Position numbers and translations under genes: made by a program. The notes beneath the pieces were generated by a model, which saw nothing but the letters and a program-made list of their open reading frames with translations, ran no database searches and had not been told where the DNA came from. Shown here in pieces: positions 1 to 7,244 of a stretch of 64,000 bases of DNA; position 1 is the stretch's first letter, and each line of letters begins with the position of its first letter. The DNA is from Geminicoccaceae bacterium (GTDB taxonomy: Bacteria > Pseudomonadota > Alphaproteobacteria > Geminicoccales > Geminicoccaceae). The stretch covers positions 1-64,000 of the forward strand of contig JANQNY010000080.1 of the NCBI GenBank assembly GCA_028279345.1, read 5' to 3'.

Positions 1-201
1 AGGAAGGCGTCTGAGGTTGTGAAGGCGCTGGGGGTCAGCGAGGTGACGTACTACCGCTGGCGCCAGGAGTACGGCGGCTTGTCAGTGACGCAGGCGCGGA
101 AGCTCAAGGATCTCGAGCGGGAGAATGCCAGGCTGCGGCAGGCGGTGGCCGATCTGGCCTTGGACAAGCAGATCCTCATCGAGGCCTCCAAGGGAAACTG
201 A
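1..201 (+). CDS. IS3-family transposase OrfA, 5'-truncated by window edge
   Basis: This is the C-terminal part of the small helix-turn-helix subunit of an IS3-family transposase, which binds the element's terminal repeats. The frame is open from base 1, so the true start lies outside the window. The visible residues carry the end of the HTH (VTYYRWRQEYGG) followed by a leucine-zipper-like helix (LKDLERENARLRQAV), the usual OrfA layout. The stop TGA at 199-201 overlaps the probable start region of orfB in the next frame, as expected for IS3 elements that make OrfAB by frameshifting. Family assignment is firm; the exact group is not determined. Confidence 0.85.
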   Translation, partial: RKASEVVKALGVSEVTYYRWRQEYGGLSVTQARKLKDLERENARLRQAVADLALDKQILIEASKGN

Positions 202-1149
202 TCAGCCCCAACCGTCGCCGTGTTGCGGTGAGCCGGGTGATGGCGGTGCTCGGCGTGTCGGAGCGCCGCGCTTGCCGCGTCCTCGGCCAACCGCGCTCGG
301 TGCAGCGTTATGTTGCCTGTCCACGCGCGGACGAGGATGCGCTCACCGCGGCGATCATCGGGCTCGCCAGCACCTATGGCCGCTACGGCTACCGGCGCAT
401 CACCGCGCTGTTGCGTCAGACCGGCTGGATGGTGAACGCGAAGCGGGTCGAGCGCATCTGGCGGCGGCCCTCGGCGGTCTGCTGACCGCCGCCATTGCAT
501 GGTCGGATCGCGCGGCCTGCTGGCGCGCGATGGGCTCAAGGTTCCAGCGAAGCAACCGAAGCGAAGCCGTCTCTGGCTCAATGACGGCAGCTGTATCCGC
601 CTGCGGCCTGAGGCACCAAACCATGTTTGGTCTTACGACTTCGTCCTGACGCGGACCCACGACGGACGGCCCGTCCGCCTGCTCGTTGTCATCGACGAGC
701 ACAGCCGGCGATGCCTGGCCATCCGTGTCGCCCGGCGGCTGACCAGCGATGATGTCCTCGAGGTCCTAGCCGAGCTCTTCGTGGCGCATGGCGTGCCCAA
801 CCACCTCCGCTCCGACAACGGCCCCGAGTTCGTGGCCCAGCAGGTGCGTGCCTGGCTCGCACGGCTCGGTGTCACCACGCTGTTCATCGCGCCGGGAAGT
901 CCCTGGGAGAACGGCTACTGCGAGAGCTTTATCGGCAAACTGCGCGACGAGCTCCTCGATCGCGAGATCTTCTACACCCCGGCTGAGGCGCGCCATGTCA
1001 TCGAGGCGTGGCGACGGCACTACAACCACGTCCGACCGCACTCCGCCCTCGGCTACCGCCCGCCAGCGCCCGAGACCGCGATCGCGCCAGCCTCGGTTCC
1101 GCTACGCTCCAACCCGGCTGGCGCCTATGCCAACACCGTGCTTCACTAA
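198..1149 (+). pseudogene. IS3-family transposase OrfB, interrupted by a 61-bp insertion
   Basis: This is the DDE integrase subunit of the same IS3 element. The first part (about 198-467) encodes the HTH_21 region (SERRACRVLGQPRS, YGYRRITALLR) and ends at RIWRR. Intact relatives continue directly with an acidic residue and GLKVP; here 61 extra bases (468-528) shift the frame and create a stop at 483-485. The catalytic core resumes at 529 in another frame, with WSYDFV, SDNGPEF and ENGYCESF supplying the DDE residues, then YNHVRPHSALGYRPPAPE. The insert contains an 8-bp inverted repeat (472-479 with 484-491). The element is therefore unlikely to make a full OrfB unless the insert is bypassed. 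Confidence 0.85.
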
Positions 1150-1246
1150 CACTGCGCCTGGATCGACTGCTCGGGGCGGGTCAAGGCCGATACCGCTTCC
1201 GTCCCATCCAAAACCCTCCAAAGCCGAGTTCTCCATAACCTCGGCC

Positions 1247-1272
1247 CGGACCGCCTCAGAGGGGGAAGGTCA
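1247..1272 (+). repeat. Possible right terminal inverted repeat of the IS3 element
   Basis: About 100 bases after orfB, the stretch ending in a G-run followed by GGTCA resembles the right ends of IS3-group elements, which commonly end with a run of G then CAGGTCA or similar. The left end is outside the window, so the pairing cannot be verified here. The call rests on position and resemblance only. Confidence 0.35.
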
Positions 1273-1347
1273 TGAACGGGTCCGAAGGCAGACCGACAGC
1301 ACTGTGCGCCGGAGCCAGCGGCCGGCGACCTGGTGGCCTCTGGCCGC

Positions 1348-1449
1348 TTGTTTGAGCGACTGCACATCGACCCACTGGTCTGACTGACCAATGCGCTCGG
1401 TCGCATCGCCAAGCACAACATCACTCGGATCGACGAGCCAATTCCCTAG
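1348..1449 (+). pseudogene. IS66-family transposase, C-terminal remnant
   Basis: Read in one frame with a single internal stop (1381-1383), this stretch gives an LHIDPLV-stop-LTNALGRIAKH segment followed by ITRIDEPIP. This closely parallels the conserved C-terminus of IS66 large transposases (LNGxDPxAYLTDVLGRIADHPINRIDELLPW). Nothing upstream can be read as the rest of the protein, so only the last 30 or so residues survive. It shows that a second element family was once inserted beside the IS3 copy. A separate IS66 small-ORF remnant lies at 21.7 kb. Confidence 0.55.
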
Positions 1450-1450
1450 C

Positions 1451-1474
1451 GTTACGCTGCTCGAGCAGCGTAAC
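1451..1474. repeat. Perfect 24-bp palindrome
   Basis: Twelve bases (GTTACGCTGCTC) are followed at once by their exact reverse complement, with no spacer. The palindrome sits between the IS66 scrap and the ATP-grasp gene, 67 bases before its start codon. It could be an operator for a dimeric regulator, a cruciform-forming site, or two abutting transposon ends; the GTTACGC half loosely resembles IS66 termini (GTAAGCG). No U-rich tail follows, so it is not a standard terminator. Confidence 0.7.
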
Positions 1475-1540
1475 TGGCGTCCCCAAACGCCATCCGTGGT
1501 GGCTACGCCGCACGCGCGCCCGACGGCAGGAAACCTAAAG

Positions 1541-2467
1541 ATGTCCAGGCTGGCCCTGCTCCATCACGACCTGGAATGGACCGAGGCGCGGCTGGCCCAG
1601 GAATTCCGAGCGGCTGGCCACACCGCAACGCTCCTCGATGTTCGCGAGGTCGGTCCGACCGACTTCGACAAGTTCGATCTCGTCCTGAACCGCGTTTACG
1701 CGAGCGTCGCTAACCGCGCGTTCGACGACACACGCCGGTGCCTGGAGCTCTTGCGCGCCGCTGGCGAGCGGGGCGTCCCGTGCCTCAATGACGAAGCAGC
1801 GACCCGGGCCGACTACAGCAAGCTCGTCGCGGCTCGGCTCATGACCGCGCACGGCATCCGCACGCCGCTCACGATCCGCTGGCCAGGCGCTTGGACCGAC
1901 GCCGTTGAGGCTTTCATCGATCACGTGGGTTGGCCGCTAGTGGTCAAACGCGACACCGGCGGCCGCGCGCTCGATCTAGGCCGGCCCGGCGATCGAGCCG
2001 AGCTCGATCGAACGATGGCCGCGCGGAGCGAGCGGGCCCGGCACTCGGGCTATGCGGGCGACTTCGTGCTCCAAGCGTTCGTCACGAGCGCGCACGTCCA
2101 TGACTTCCGCGTCGGCGTGGTCGCGGGTAGGCCCGTGTTCGTGTACGGTCGTACGCTCATCGCTCTTGAGACCGGCGAGAGCCCCTGGCTTGCGAGCGTG
2201 GCGAACGGGTCGAGGATCGTCGATCACCCGGCGTACGACGCCGACGTCTTAGCGACCGCCGTCGCCGCAACCCATGCCATTGGCGCCGTCTTCAACGAGG
2301 TCGACATCGTCGTCGACGCCGCGGGGCCGATTGTCATCGAGAACAATCCAACCCCGAACTACATCGACGAGCCGGCTGATATCGAGCGACTACGAGCCGC
2401 CGTAGCAGCGTTGGTCCGGTGGATGGAGGCCCTGCCCGGCCGGGCCGCCGGCGCGCGAGCTGGCTAG
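1541..2467 (+). CDS. RimK-like ATP-grasp ligase family protein
   Basis: This 308-residue ATP-grasp enzyme would activate a carboxylate with ATP and couple it to an amine or thiol; the substrate cannot be read from sequence. The N-terminal third is a pre-ATP-grasp Rossmann-like domain (DLVLNRVYASV near residue 50). The ATP-binding lysine lies in LVVKRDTGG (K136), and the metal-binding end is FNEVDIV followed by VIENNPTPNY. The ATG at 1541 is chosen because an AGGAA lies about 10 bases upstream; a longer frame back to 1391 runs through IS debris. It is followed 44 bases later by an acyltransferase-like gene on the same strand, suggesting a two-gene unit. The unit is bounded by mobile-element debris on the left. 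Confidence 0.8.
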   Translation: MSRLALLHHDLEWTEARLAQEFRAAGHTATLLDVREVGPTDFDKFDLVLNRVYASVANRAFDDTRRCLELLRAAGERGVPCLNDEAATRADYSKLVAARLMTAHGIRTPLTIRWPGAWTDAVEAFIDHVGWPLVVKRDTGGRALDLGRPGDRAELDRTMAARSERARHSGYAGDFVLQAFVTSAHVHDFRVGVVAGRPVFVYGRTLIALETGESPWLASVANGSRIVDHPAYDADVLATAVAATHAIGAVFNEVDIVVDAAGPIVIENNPTPNYIDEPADIERLRAAVAALVRWMEALPGRAAGARAG

Positions 2468-2511
2468 CCGCCGCGTCCGCTGCCTGCTTAGGGCGATAGC
2501 GTGGGACGACC

Positions 2512-3489
2512 ATGGCGCGACAAGCACCACCGACCGCCGAGGACAAGCATGCGCGCCTGCCGTTGTGGAGCGCGAGCGACACCGCGCGGCTGGCACGCCT
2601 GCCGGCGGATTGCTGGATCGCGTGGCAGGTTTCGGATGCGAGCTGGGAGCGGGTCGCGCACCGACGCGCGGCCCGCCGCGCGGCCGATCCGGACCGCAAG
2701 CTTGAAGCATCGGTGCTCGCCACCCTGCTCGGCGACCACACGCGGATCGCGTCGGCCGCCGAGGGCGTCGTCGCCGGCGGCCTAGCGGCGAGCGAGCTGC
2801 GCTGGTTCCAGGCGCTGCGCTGCCACCACCCAGCGGGTTGGTCGCCCACGACGGCAGTACATGGTCTCGCGCCGGTCGAGGCCGCGCTCGCCCGCGGCCG
2901 GGGAGCCGTGCTCTGGTTCCCCTCGCTCGCATTCGCCTCGCTCGCTGGGAAGGCGTCGCTTGCCCAGGCCGGCCTCCGCGTGTTCCATCTGAGCCAGTGG
3001 TTCCACGGTCCATCGCGAAGCCGGCTCGGCGTCCGCATCTTCAACCGCCTGCAGCAGACCGCCGAGAGCCGGTTCCTAGTCCGGCGGGTGGTGATGCGGG
3101 ACGGTCCGGGGCGCCTCGCCGCCAACCGCGAGATCGTGCGGCTCCTGCGCACAAACGAGGTGGTCTCGATCACGGCTGGGGCCGCCGGGGCGCGGTCGAT
3201 CGAGGTGCCCTTCTTCCGCGGCACTATCCGTGTAGCAGCCGGCGCGGTCTGGTTCGCCAAGCGGGCAAACAGCCCCGTCTTCGCCTGCTTCACGACGCGC
3301 TGTCGCGGGGCCGCGAAGTTCGTCACGCGGATCGAGCCATTGCATGACCCGGCCGAGGCGCCCGCGCGGTCGGCCGATGCCGTCGTCGCCGACCTCGCCC
3401 GGCGGCTGGAGCGCTACGCCATCTCGACGCCCGAGCAGGTCTTCTGGCGCCAGGATTTCATCGCCAAGATCTCGCGCGACGACGTGTGA
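2512..3489 (+). CDS. LpxL/HtrB-like lysophospholipid acyltransferase superfamily protein, atypical active site
   Basis: This 325-residue protein is recognisable as an LPLAT (LpxL/HtrB) relative by its layout: VEAALARGRGAVLWFPSLAF, then GLRVFHLSQWFHG, RLGVRIFNR, and a GxxxRSIEVPFF-GTIRVAAGAVWFAKR block like the family's 'capsule of acceptor' region. The family's catalytic His-x4-Asp/Glu should fall near residue 138, but here the aligned positions read P-S-L-A-F-A-S, so both histidine and acid appear replaced. There is no N-terminal signal or clear membrane helix. It follows the ATP-grasp gene closely, suggesting a joint role, perhaps in making or modifying an acylated or ligated small molecule. 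It could be a catalytically dead homologue or use other residues. Confidence 0.6.
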   Translation: MARQAPPTAEDKHARLPLWSASDTARLARLPADCWIAWQVSDASWERVAHRRAARRAADPDRKLEASVLATLLGDHTRIASAAEGVVAGGLAASELRWFQALRCHHPAGWSPTTAVHGLAPVEAALARGRGAVLWFPSLAFASLAGKASLAQAGLRVFHLSQWFHGPSRSRLGVRIFNRLQQTAESRFLVRRVVMRDGPGRLAANREIVRLLRTNEVVSITAGAAGARSIEVPFFRGTIRVAAGAVWFAKRANSPVFACFTTRCRGAAKFVTRIEPLHDPAEAPARSADAVVADLARRLERYAISTPEQVFWRQDFIAKISRDDV

Positions 3490-3976
3490 CCGTCGCTCAG
3501 GCTTGAACTCGGGCCCGCATATGAGATGGGGCGCCGAGGGGTGCGTACGGCTCATCGATGTCGGTCACGCCGCCGGGACCATTGATCCGCGAGCGCTTGC
3601 ACCCACGGCTATCTCCGACGACCTAGGCCGACTACGCAGCGACCCCTGCGATCTCGAGACCGTGGGCGTTGCCGGCCTCGCCCGTTGGCGACCACGCCTG
3701 CGCCGCGACGAGTTCAAGTCATCGACGCGCAACGTCGCGCACTTCTTCGACCTCCGCCGCCGTGAACGCGTCGAGCAGCCGACGCCATTCCAGGCCGCCC
3801 CAGAACGTGCTCTAAGCCGACCGATGGAACCATGGTGGCGCCGTTGGCTGCATATCGGACGGCGGTCGCCAAAGGGGCGCTAGCGCTCCTTCTAGCCTTA
3901 TCAGCGCCGGCTGTTGCAAAGTGGCTCGGCGGGTTCTGGACTTGCGGACTGGCCTGGCCGAGCGAGGAGCTATCCG
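3490..3976. other. 487-bp stretch without a supportable gene
   Basis: Both strands were read. Several frames stay open because of the high GC content, but none shows a family motif, a ribosome binding site and a plausible composition together. A frame starting at 3832 begins with a signal-peptide-like hydrophobic run (LALLLALSAPAVA) and stops at 4035, overlapping the next gene. It might be a remnant of a secreted-protein gene. Confidence 0.4.
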
Positions 3977-4291
3977 ATGTCGCATGCCTGTGGCGCCTAC
4001 GTACGAATGCTGGAGGCTGGGCTGGCTTCCATTAGGATCATTGAGACGACGGATGGCGAACAGCCTGAAGAGGTCACGATCGTTTTTCGTGTCTACAAGA
4101 GCCCGACGGATGGCGAGACGGTCGTTGGCCAATTTGCGGACGGGCTTGAAACCTATAGTGTGCCTGTTGCGGACGCTTTCCTGCAGTGTCACACAGCGGC
4201 CAGGACTTGCGGCGCTGACGCAATCCGCGTGGATGACCCTGACGGCCTGTTTCCGCCGATCGCCCGCCCCAGTTTGCCGTGCGACGGGTAG
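3977..4291 (+). CDS. Small protein of unknown function
   Basis: This 104-residue protein has balanced composition and a beta-rich look (IRIIETTDGEQPEEVTIVFRVYKSPTDGE), with three cysteines, and no recognised domain. The ATG at 3977 has a clear GAGGAG eight bases upstream. No signal peptide or membrane segment is visible from this start. It lies between unassigned sequence and the thermonuclease pseudogene in the accessory left end. It may be a genuine orphan gene. Confidence 0.5.
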   Translation: MSHACGAYVRMLEAGLASIRIIETTDGEQPEEVTIVFRVYKSPTDGETVVGQFADGLETYSVPVADAFLQCHTAARTCGADAIRVDDPDGLFPPIARPSLPCDG

Positions 4292-4330
4292 GAACGCACC
4301 TTTGGAAGGTCTTCACGGAGCACCGCCCTC

Positions 4331-4721
4331 GTGACCCCGCTCGTATTTCTCGCCGCCGCGCTCCTCCTCACCTTTCCCGCTCTCGCCGTCGACCCCAACA
4401 CGATCACCGGCGCCACCCGCGTCATGGACGGCGACACGCTCGACGTTGTCCGTGCGCCTGCAGCGTCTTGAGGCGCCAGAGCGCCGAGAGGCAACGCGCT
4501 TCATGGTCGACACTACGCGCGATCGGACCGTCGCCTGCGGGCTCGCAGGCTAACGGAGCGGCGATCGCGTGATCGGCGTCTGCTATCGAGATGGTGAGGA
4601 TCTGGCGATGCCGGCAGTCGATGCTCGAGCGGCTAGCGATTGTCCACCACACAGCGGCGGACGGTATCGCCAGTGTGAGACCGAGCCAAGCCGGCGGCTC
4701 GTGCTTCCGGGGCATGGTTAA
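4331..4721 (+). pseudogene. Thermonuclease (SNase-like) family protein, broken
   Basis: A GTG at 4331 opens a secreted SNase-like protein: signal peptide (PLVFLAAALLLTFPALAVD), then ITGATRVMDGDTLDV, the typical first SNase strand with the metal-binding aspartate. After that the frame is lost (stop 4469-4471). The rest continues in another frame as VRLQRLEAPERREATRF and RTVACGLAG, meets a TAA at 4551-4553 where relatives have Glu, and then reads RSGDRVIGVCYRDGEDLA and SGGRYRQCETEPSRRLVLPG, the usual C-terminus of alphaproteobacterial small SNase proteins. One frameshift and one nonsense change therefore inactivate it. It ends five bases before the MscS start. Confidence 0.75.
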
Positions 4722-4726
4722 CGGCG

Positions 4727-5863
4727 ATGAGTGCGTTGGATCGCTGGGAAGAGCTTTCGACGTTGGCCTGGTTCTCCAACGGTGAGCGCGAGCTGATCGT
4801 TGCGGCGATTGTTGTTGCCGCGGTCGTGCTCGCATTCTTGGCGCACTGGGTTGTCTTTGCCGTCCTTGGGCGACTGGTGCGGCACACCGGCGGCGTCGTC
4901 GAGCAGTCCTTGGTGCGCCGCTTGAGACGGCCGGCCTGGCTGATCTTCACGCTGATCGCGCTTGCTCAAGTCGTCCCAGCGCTTGACCCGCCTGAAGCCA
5001 TTCTCCCTGTCATTCAGCGGGGCCTCTCGCTGCTCCTCGCGGTGAGCTTCGGCTGGCTTGCGATCAGTCTGATGCGCGCCATGACGGATGTGGTCATTGC
5101 GAAGTACGACCGCACCGCTGCGGACAATCTGAAGGCGCGGGAGATCTACACGCGCGTTCGCGTACTGCAGCGCGTGTTGACCGTGATCATCGTGGTCATC
5201 ACCGTGTCGTTGATGCTGATGGCGCTACCCAGCGTCCGTCACATCGGCGTAACGCTGTTCGCCTCCGCTGGCGTCGCCGGTATCGTCGCCGGCATCGCCG
5301 CCCGGCCCGTCCTCTCCAACCTGCTTGCGGGCCTCCAGCTTGCACTCACGCAGCCGATCCGCATTGATGATGTGGTGATCGTCGAAGGTGAGTGGGGCTG
5401 GATCGAGGAGATCGAGACGACGTTCGTCGTCGTCCGCATCTGGGACCTCCGACGGCTCGTTGTGCCGCTGACTTACTTCATCGAAACGCCGTTCCAGAAC
5501 TGGACTCGCAAGAACGCAGACCTTCTTGGCACCGCTTTTTTCTATGTCGACTACACGGTGTCCGTCCCCCGCGTCCGCGAGGAACTGCAGCGCATTTTGC
5601 AGGACGCGCCCCAATGGGACGGCAAGGTTTGGGGCCTGCAGGTGACCAATACCAGCGAGCGGACCATTGAGTTGCGCGCCTTGATGGGTGCTCGAAACTC
5701 TGGCGATGCATTTGCTTTGCGCTGCTACGTCCGTGAGAAGCTGATCGACTTCCTCCAGCGCGAGTATCCCGACGCGTTACCGCGGCTGCGCGCCGACGTG
5801 ACTGGCAGTGACCTGCAGCCATCGCCGGAAGCCGTGACATCCGAAGAAACGCCCGGCGCTTAG
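4727..5863 (+). CDS. MscS-type small-conductance mechanosensitive channel
   Basis: This inner-membrane channel of 378 residues would open under membrane tension to release solutes on osmotic downshock. Four to five hydrophobic segments are visible (about residues 25-48, 66-86, 97-113, 148-164). They are followed by the pore helix region rich in Ala/Gly (TLFASAGVAGIVAGIAARPVLSN) and the cytoplasmic MscS beta domain (QLALTQPIRIDDVVIVEGEWGWIEEI, then RRLVVPLTYFIETPFQNWT). The last 30 residues are a low-complexity acidic tail. The ATG lies five bases after the SNase remnant. Related proteins of this subtype are common in alphaproteobacteria. Confidence 0.92.
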   Translation: MSALDRWEELSTLAWFSNGERELIVAAIVVAAVVLAFLAHWVVFAVLGRLVRHTGGVVEQSLVRRLRRPAWLIFTLIALAQVVPALDPPEAILPVIQRGLSLLLAVSFGWLAISLMRAMTDVVIAKYDRTAADNLKAREIYTRVRVLQRVLTVIIVVITVSLMLMALPSVRHIGVTLFASAGVAGIVAGIAARPVLSNLLAGLQLALTQPIRIDDVVIVEGEWGWIEEIETTFVVVRIWDLRRLVVPLTYFIETPFQNWTRKNADLLGTAFFYVDYTVSVPRVREELQRILQDAPQWDGKVWGLQVTNTSERTIELRALMGARNSGDAFALRCYVREKLIDFLQREYPDALPRLRADVTGSDLQPSPEAVTSEETPGA

Positions 5864-5865
5864 CG

Positions 5866-6045
5866 ATGCCGCATCGGAAACGGTGTCCGCCGACCGTCCG
5901 ACGGCGGGCGGTGCGGATGGTGTTCGAGCATCGGGGCGCCGATGCCACGGAACGGACGACGATCAGCTCGATTGCGTCGAAACTCGGCCGCAAGGCCGAG
6001 ATCTGGCGGGGCCGGGTTCGCTAGGCGCAGCGATCCGACTCCTGA
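5866..6045 (+). pseudogene. IS3-family OrfA remnant
   Basis: Reading from ATG 5866 gives MPHRKRCPPTVRRRAVRMV, FEHRGADATERTTISSIASKLG and RKAEIWRGRVR, then a TAG at 6022-6024, then AQRSD. This matches the N-terminus of IS3 OrfA proteins (RYSPEVRERAVRMVLEHxGEHxSQWAAIxSIAAKIGCxAETLRxWVRQAERD), with the glutamine codon changed to the stop. The rest of the element is gone. It directly abuts the end of the MscS gene. About 110 bases without signal follow, up to the next ribosome binding site. Confidence 0.7.
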
Positions 6046-6153
6046 GGCGTTCCGGGGTGCTTTCGCCTGCTGCGCGTGGTTGGGCGGGAAGAAGGTCGCG
6101 CCTCGCGCGTTGTCTGGGCGCACACAACGCTGCCGCCCAGAAGAGGAATCGCC

Positions 6154-7242
6154 ATGCACAGCACCGACCCCGCCCGCTTCGAGCATGCCAAGCGTGCCTT
6201 CGCCACCCGGCGCGTGCCTGCTGCCGCCATGCGGACGCTGGTGGTCGACGAGCGCCGGCCCCGTGCGGGCGACCTCATCCTCGCCCGCGTCACGGCACTT
6301 GGCTCCCACAGCCGGATCGAGCTGCCGACGGGGCGTCGCGCGCTGCTGCGGCCCGGCGACGAGATCATCCTCGCTTATGGCAATCGCTACGCACCGGACC
6401 AGTACGAGGCCTATACTCCCGAGCGCCTAGGGCCATGCCACATGGCAGCAGCGGGCGGCATCGCCGCGGTGGCGACCGCCTGGCACGACCGGCTCAAGGG
6501 GCCGACGGAGATCGAGGCCCTCGGCTTCGTCGGCGACGGCCTCGGTCGCGTCCTGAATCTCAGGGATTTCGCGCTGCCGGAGCGTGCCGGGCGGCTGCCG
6601 CGCGCGCTCGCCGTGTTCGGCACCTCGATGAACGCGGGCAAGACGACGATGGCCGCAGGGTTGGTCGCGGGGCTTTCCGCCGCTGGCCTGCGCGTCGGTG
6701 CTGCCAAGATCACCGGCACGGCCGCCGGCGGCGATCTCTGGGCGATGCTCGATCACGGCGCGATCGCCGCGGTCGACTTCACCGATGCCGGCTTCGCCAC
6801 CACCTTCGGCGCTGACGTCAACGCCATCGTCAGCGGCGCCGCGCGCCTCTTGCGCCACCTCGTCTCGAACGCCGGCGCCGAGGTGGTCGTGGTCGAGATC
6901 GCCGACGGGCTCTTCCAGGAGGAGACGCGCGAGCTCGCGGCATCTCCGTCGTTTCGTGCACTGATCGACGGCACCGTGTTCGCGGCCGGCGACGCGATGG
7001 GCGCGGTCGCCGGTGCCACGACCCTGCGCGATCTCGGCCATCGGCTCGTCGCCATCGGCGGCGCCATGACGCGGTCGCCGCTGGCCATCCGCGAGACCCG
7101 TGCCGGCACGGAGTTCGACGTGCTGAGCCTCGCGGATATCAGTACGCCGACGGTCGCGGCCGGGCTCATGCGTCCGCTGCGGACGCAGAGCCCTGTGGGC
7201 CCCGCGGCGTTGGGCCTTTCGCTCTTGGTCCAGAGCGCTTGA
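6154..7242 (+). CDS. P-loop NTPase of unknown function
   Basis: This 362-residue cytoplasmic protein has an N-terminal beta-rich domain (about 1-140), a Walker A in GTSMNAGKTT near residue 155, and a BioD/MinD-like continuation (VGAAKITGTAAGGDLWAMLDHGA, then VVVVEIADGLF). It looks like the DUF1611/BioD-like P-loop group, but the substrate is unknown. The ATG at 6154 has GAGGAA upstream. Its stop is two bases before the ATG of the degenerate ABC-exporter gene, so the two are almost certainly one operon. The neighbour's own ATPase motifs are lost, so this protein might supply or replace an NTPase function; that is inference. Confidence 0.65.
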   Translation: MHSTDPARFEHAKRAFATRRVPAAAMRTLVVDERRPRAGDLILARVTALGSHSRIELPTGRRALLRPGDEIILAYGNRYAPDQYEAYTPERLGPCHMAAAGGIAAVATAWHDRLKGPTEIEALGFVGDGLGRVLNLRDFALPERAGRLPRALAVFGTSMNAGKTTMAAGLVAGLSAAGLRVGAAKITGTAAGGDLWAMLDHGAIAAVDFTDAGFATTFGADVNAIVSGAARLLRHLVSNAGAEVVVVEIADGLFQEETRELAASPSFRALIDGTVFAAGDAMGAVAGATTLRDLGHRLVAIGGAMTRSPLAIRETRAGTEFDVLSLADISTPTVAAGLMRPLRTQSPVGPAALGLSLLVQSA

Positions 7243-7244
7243 CC

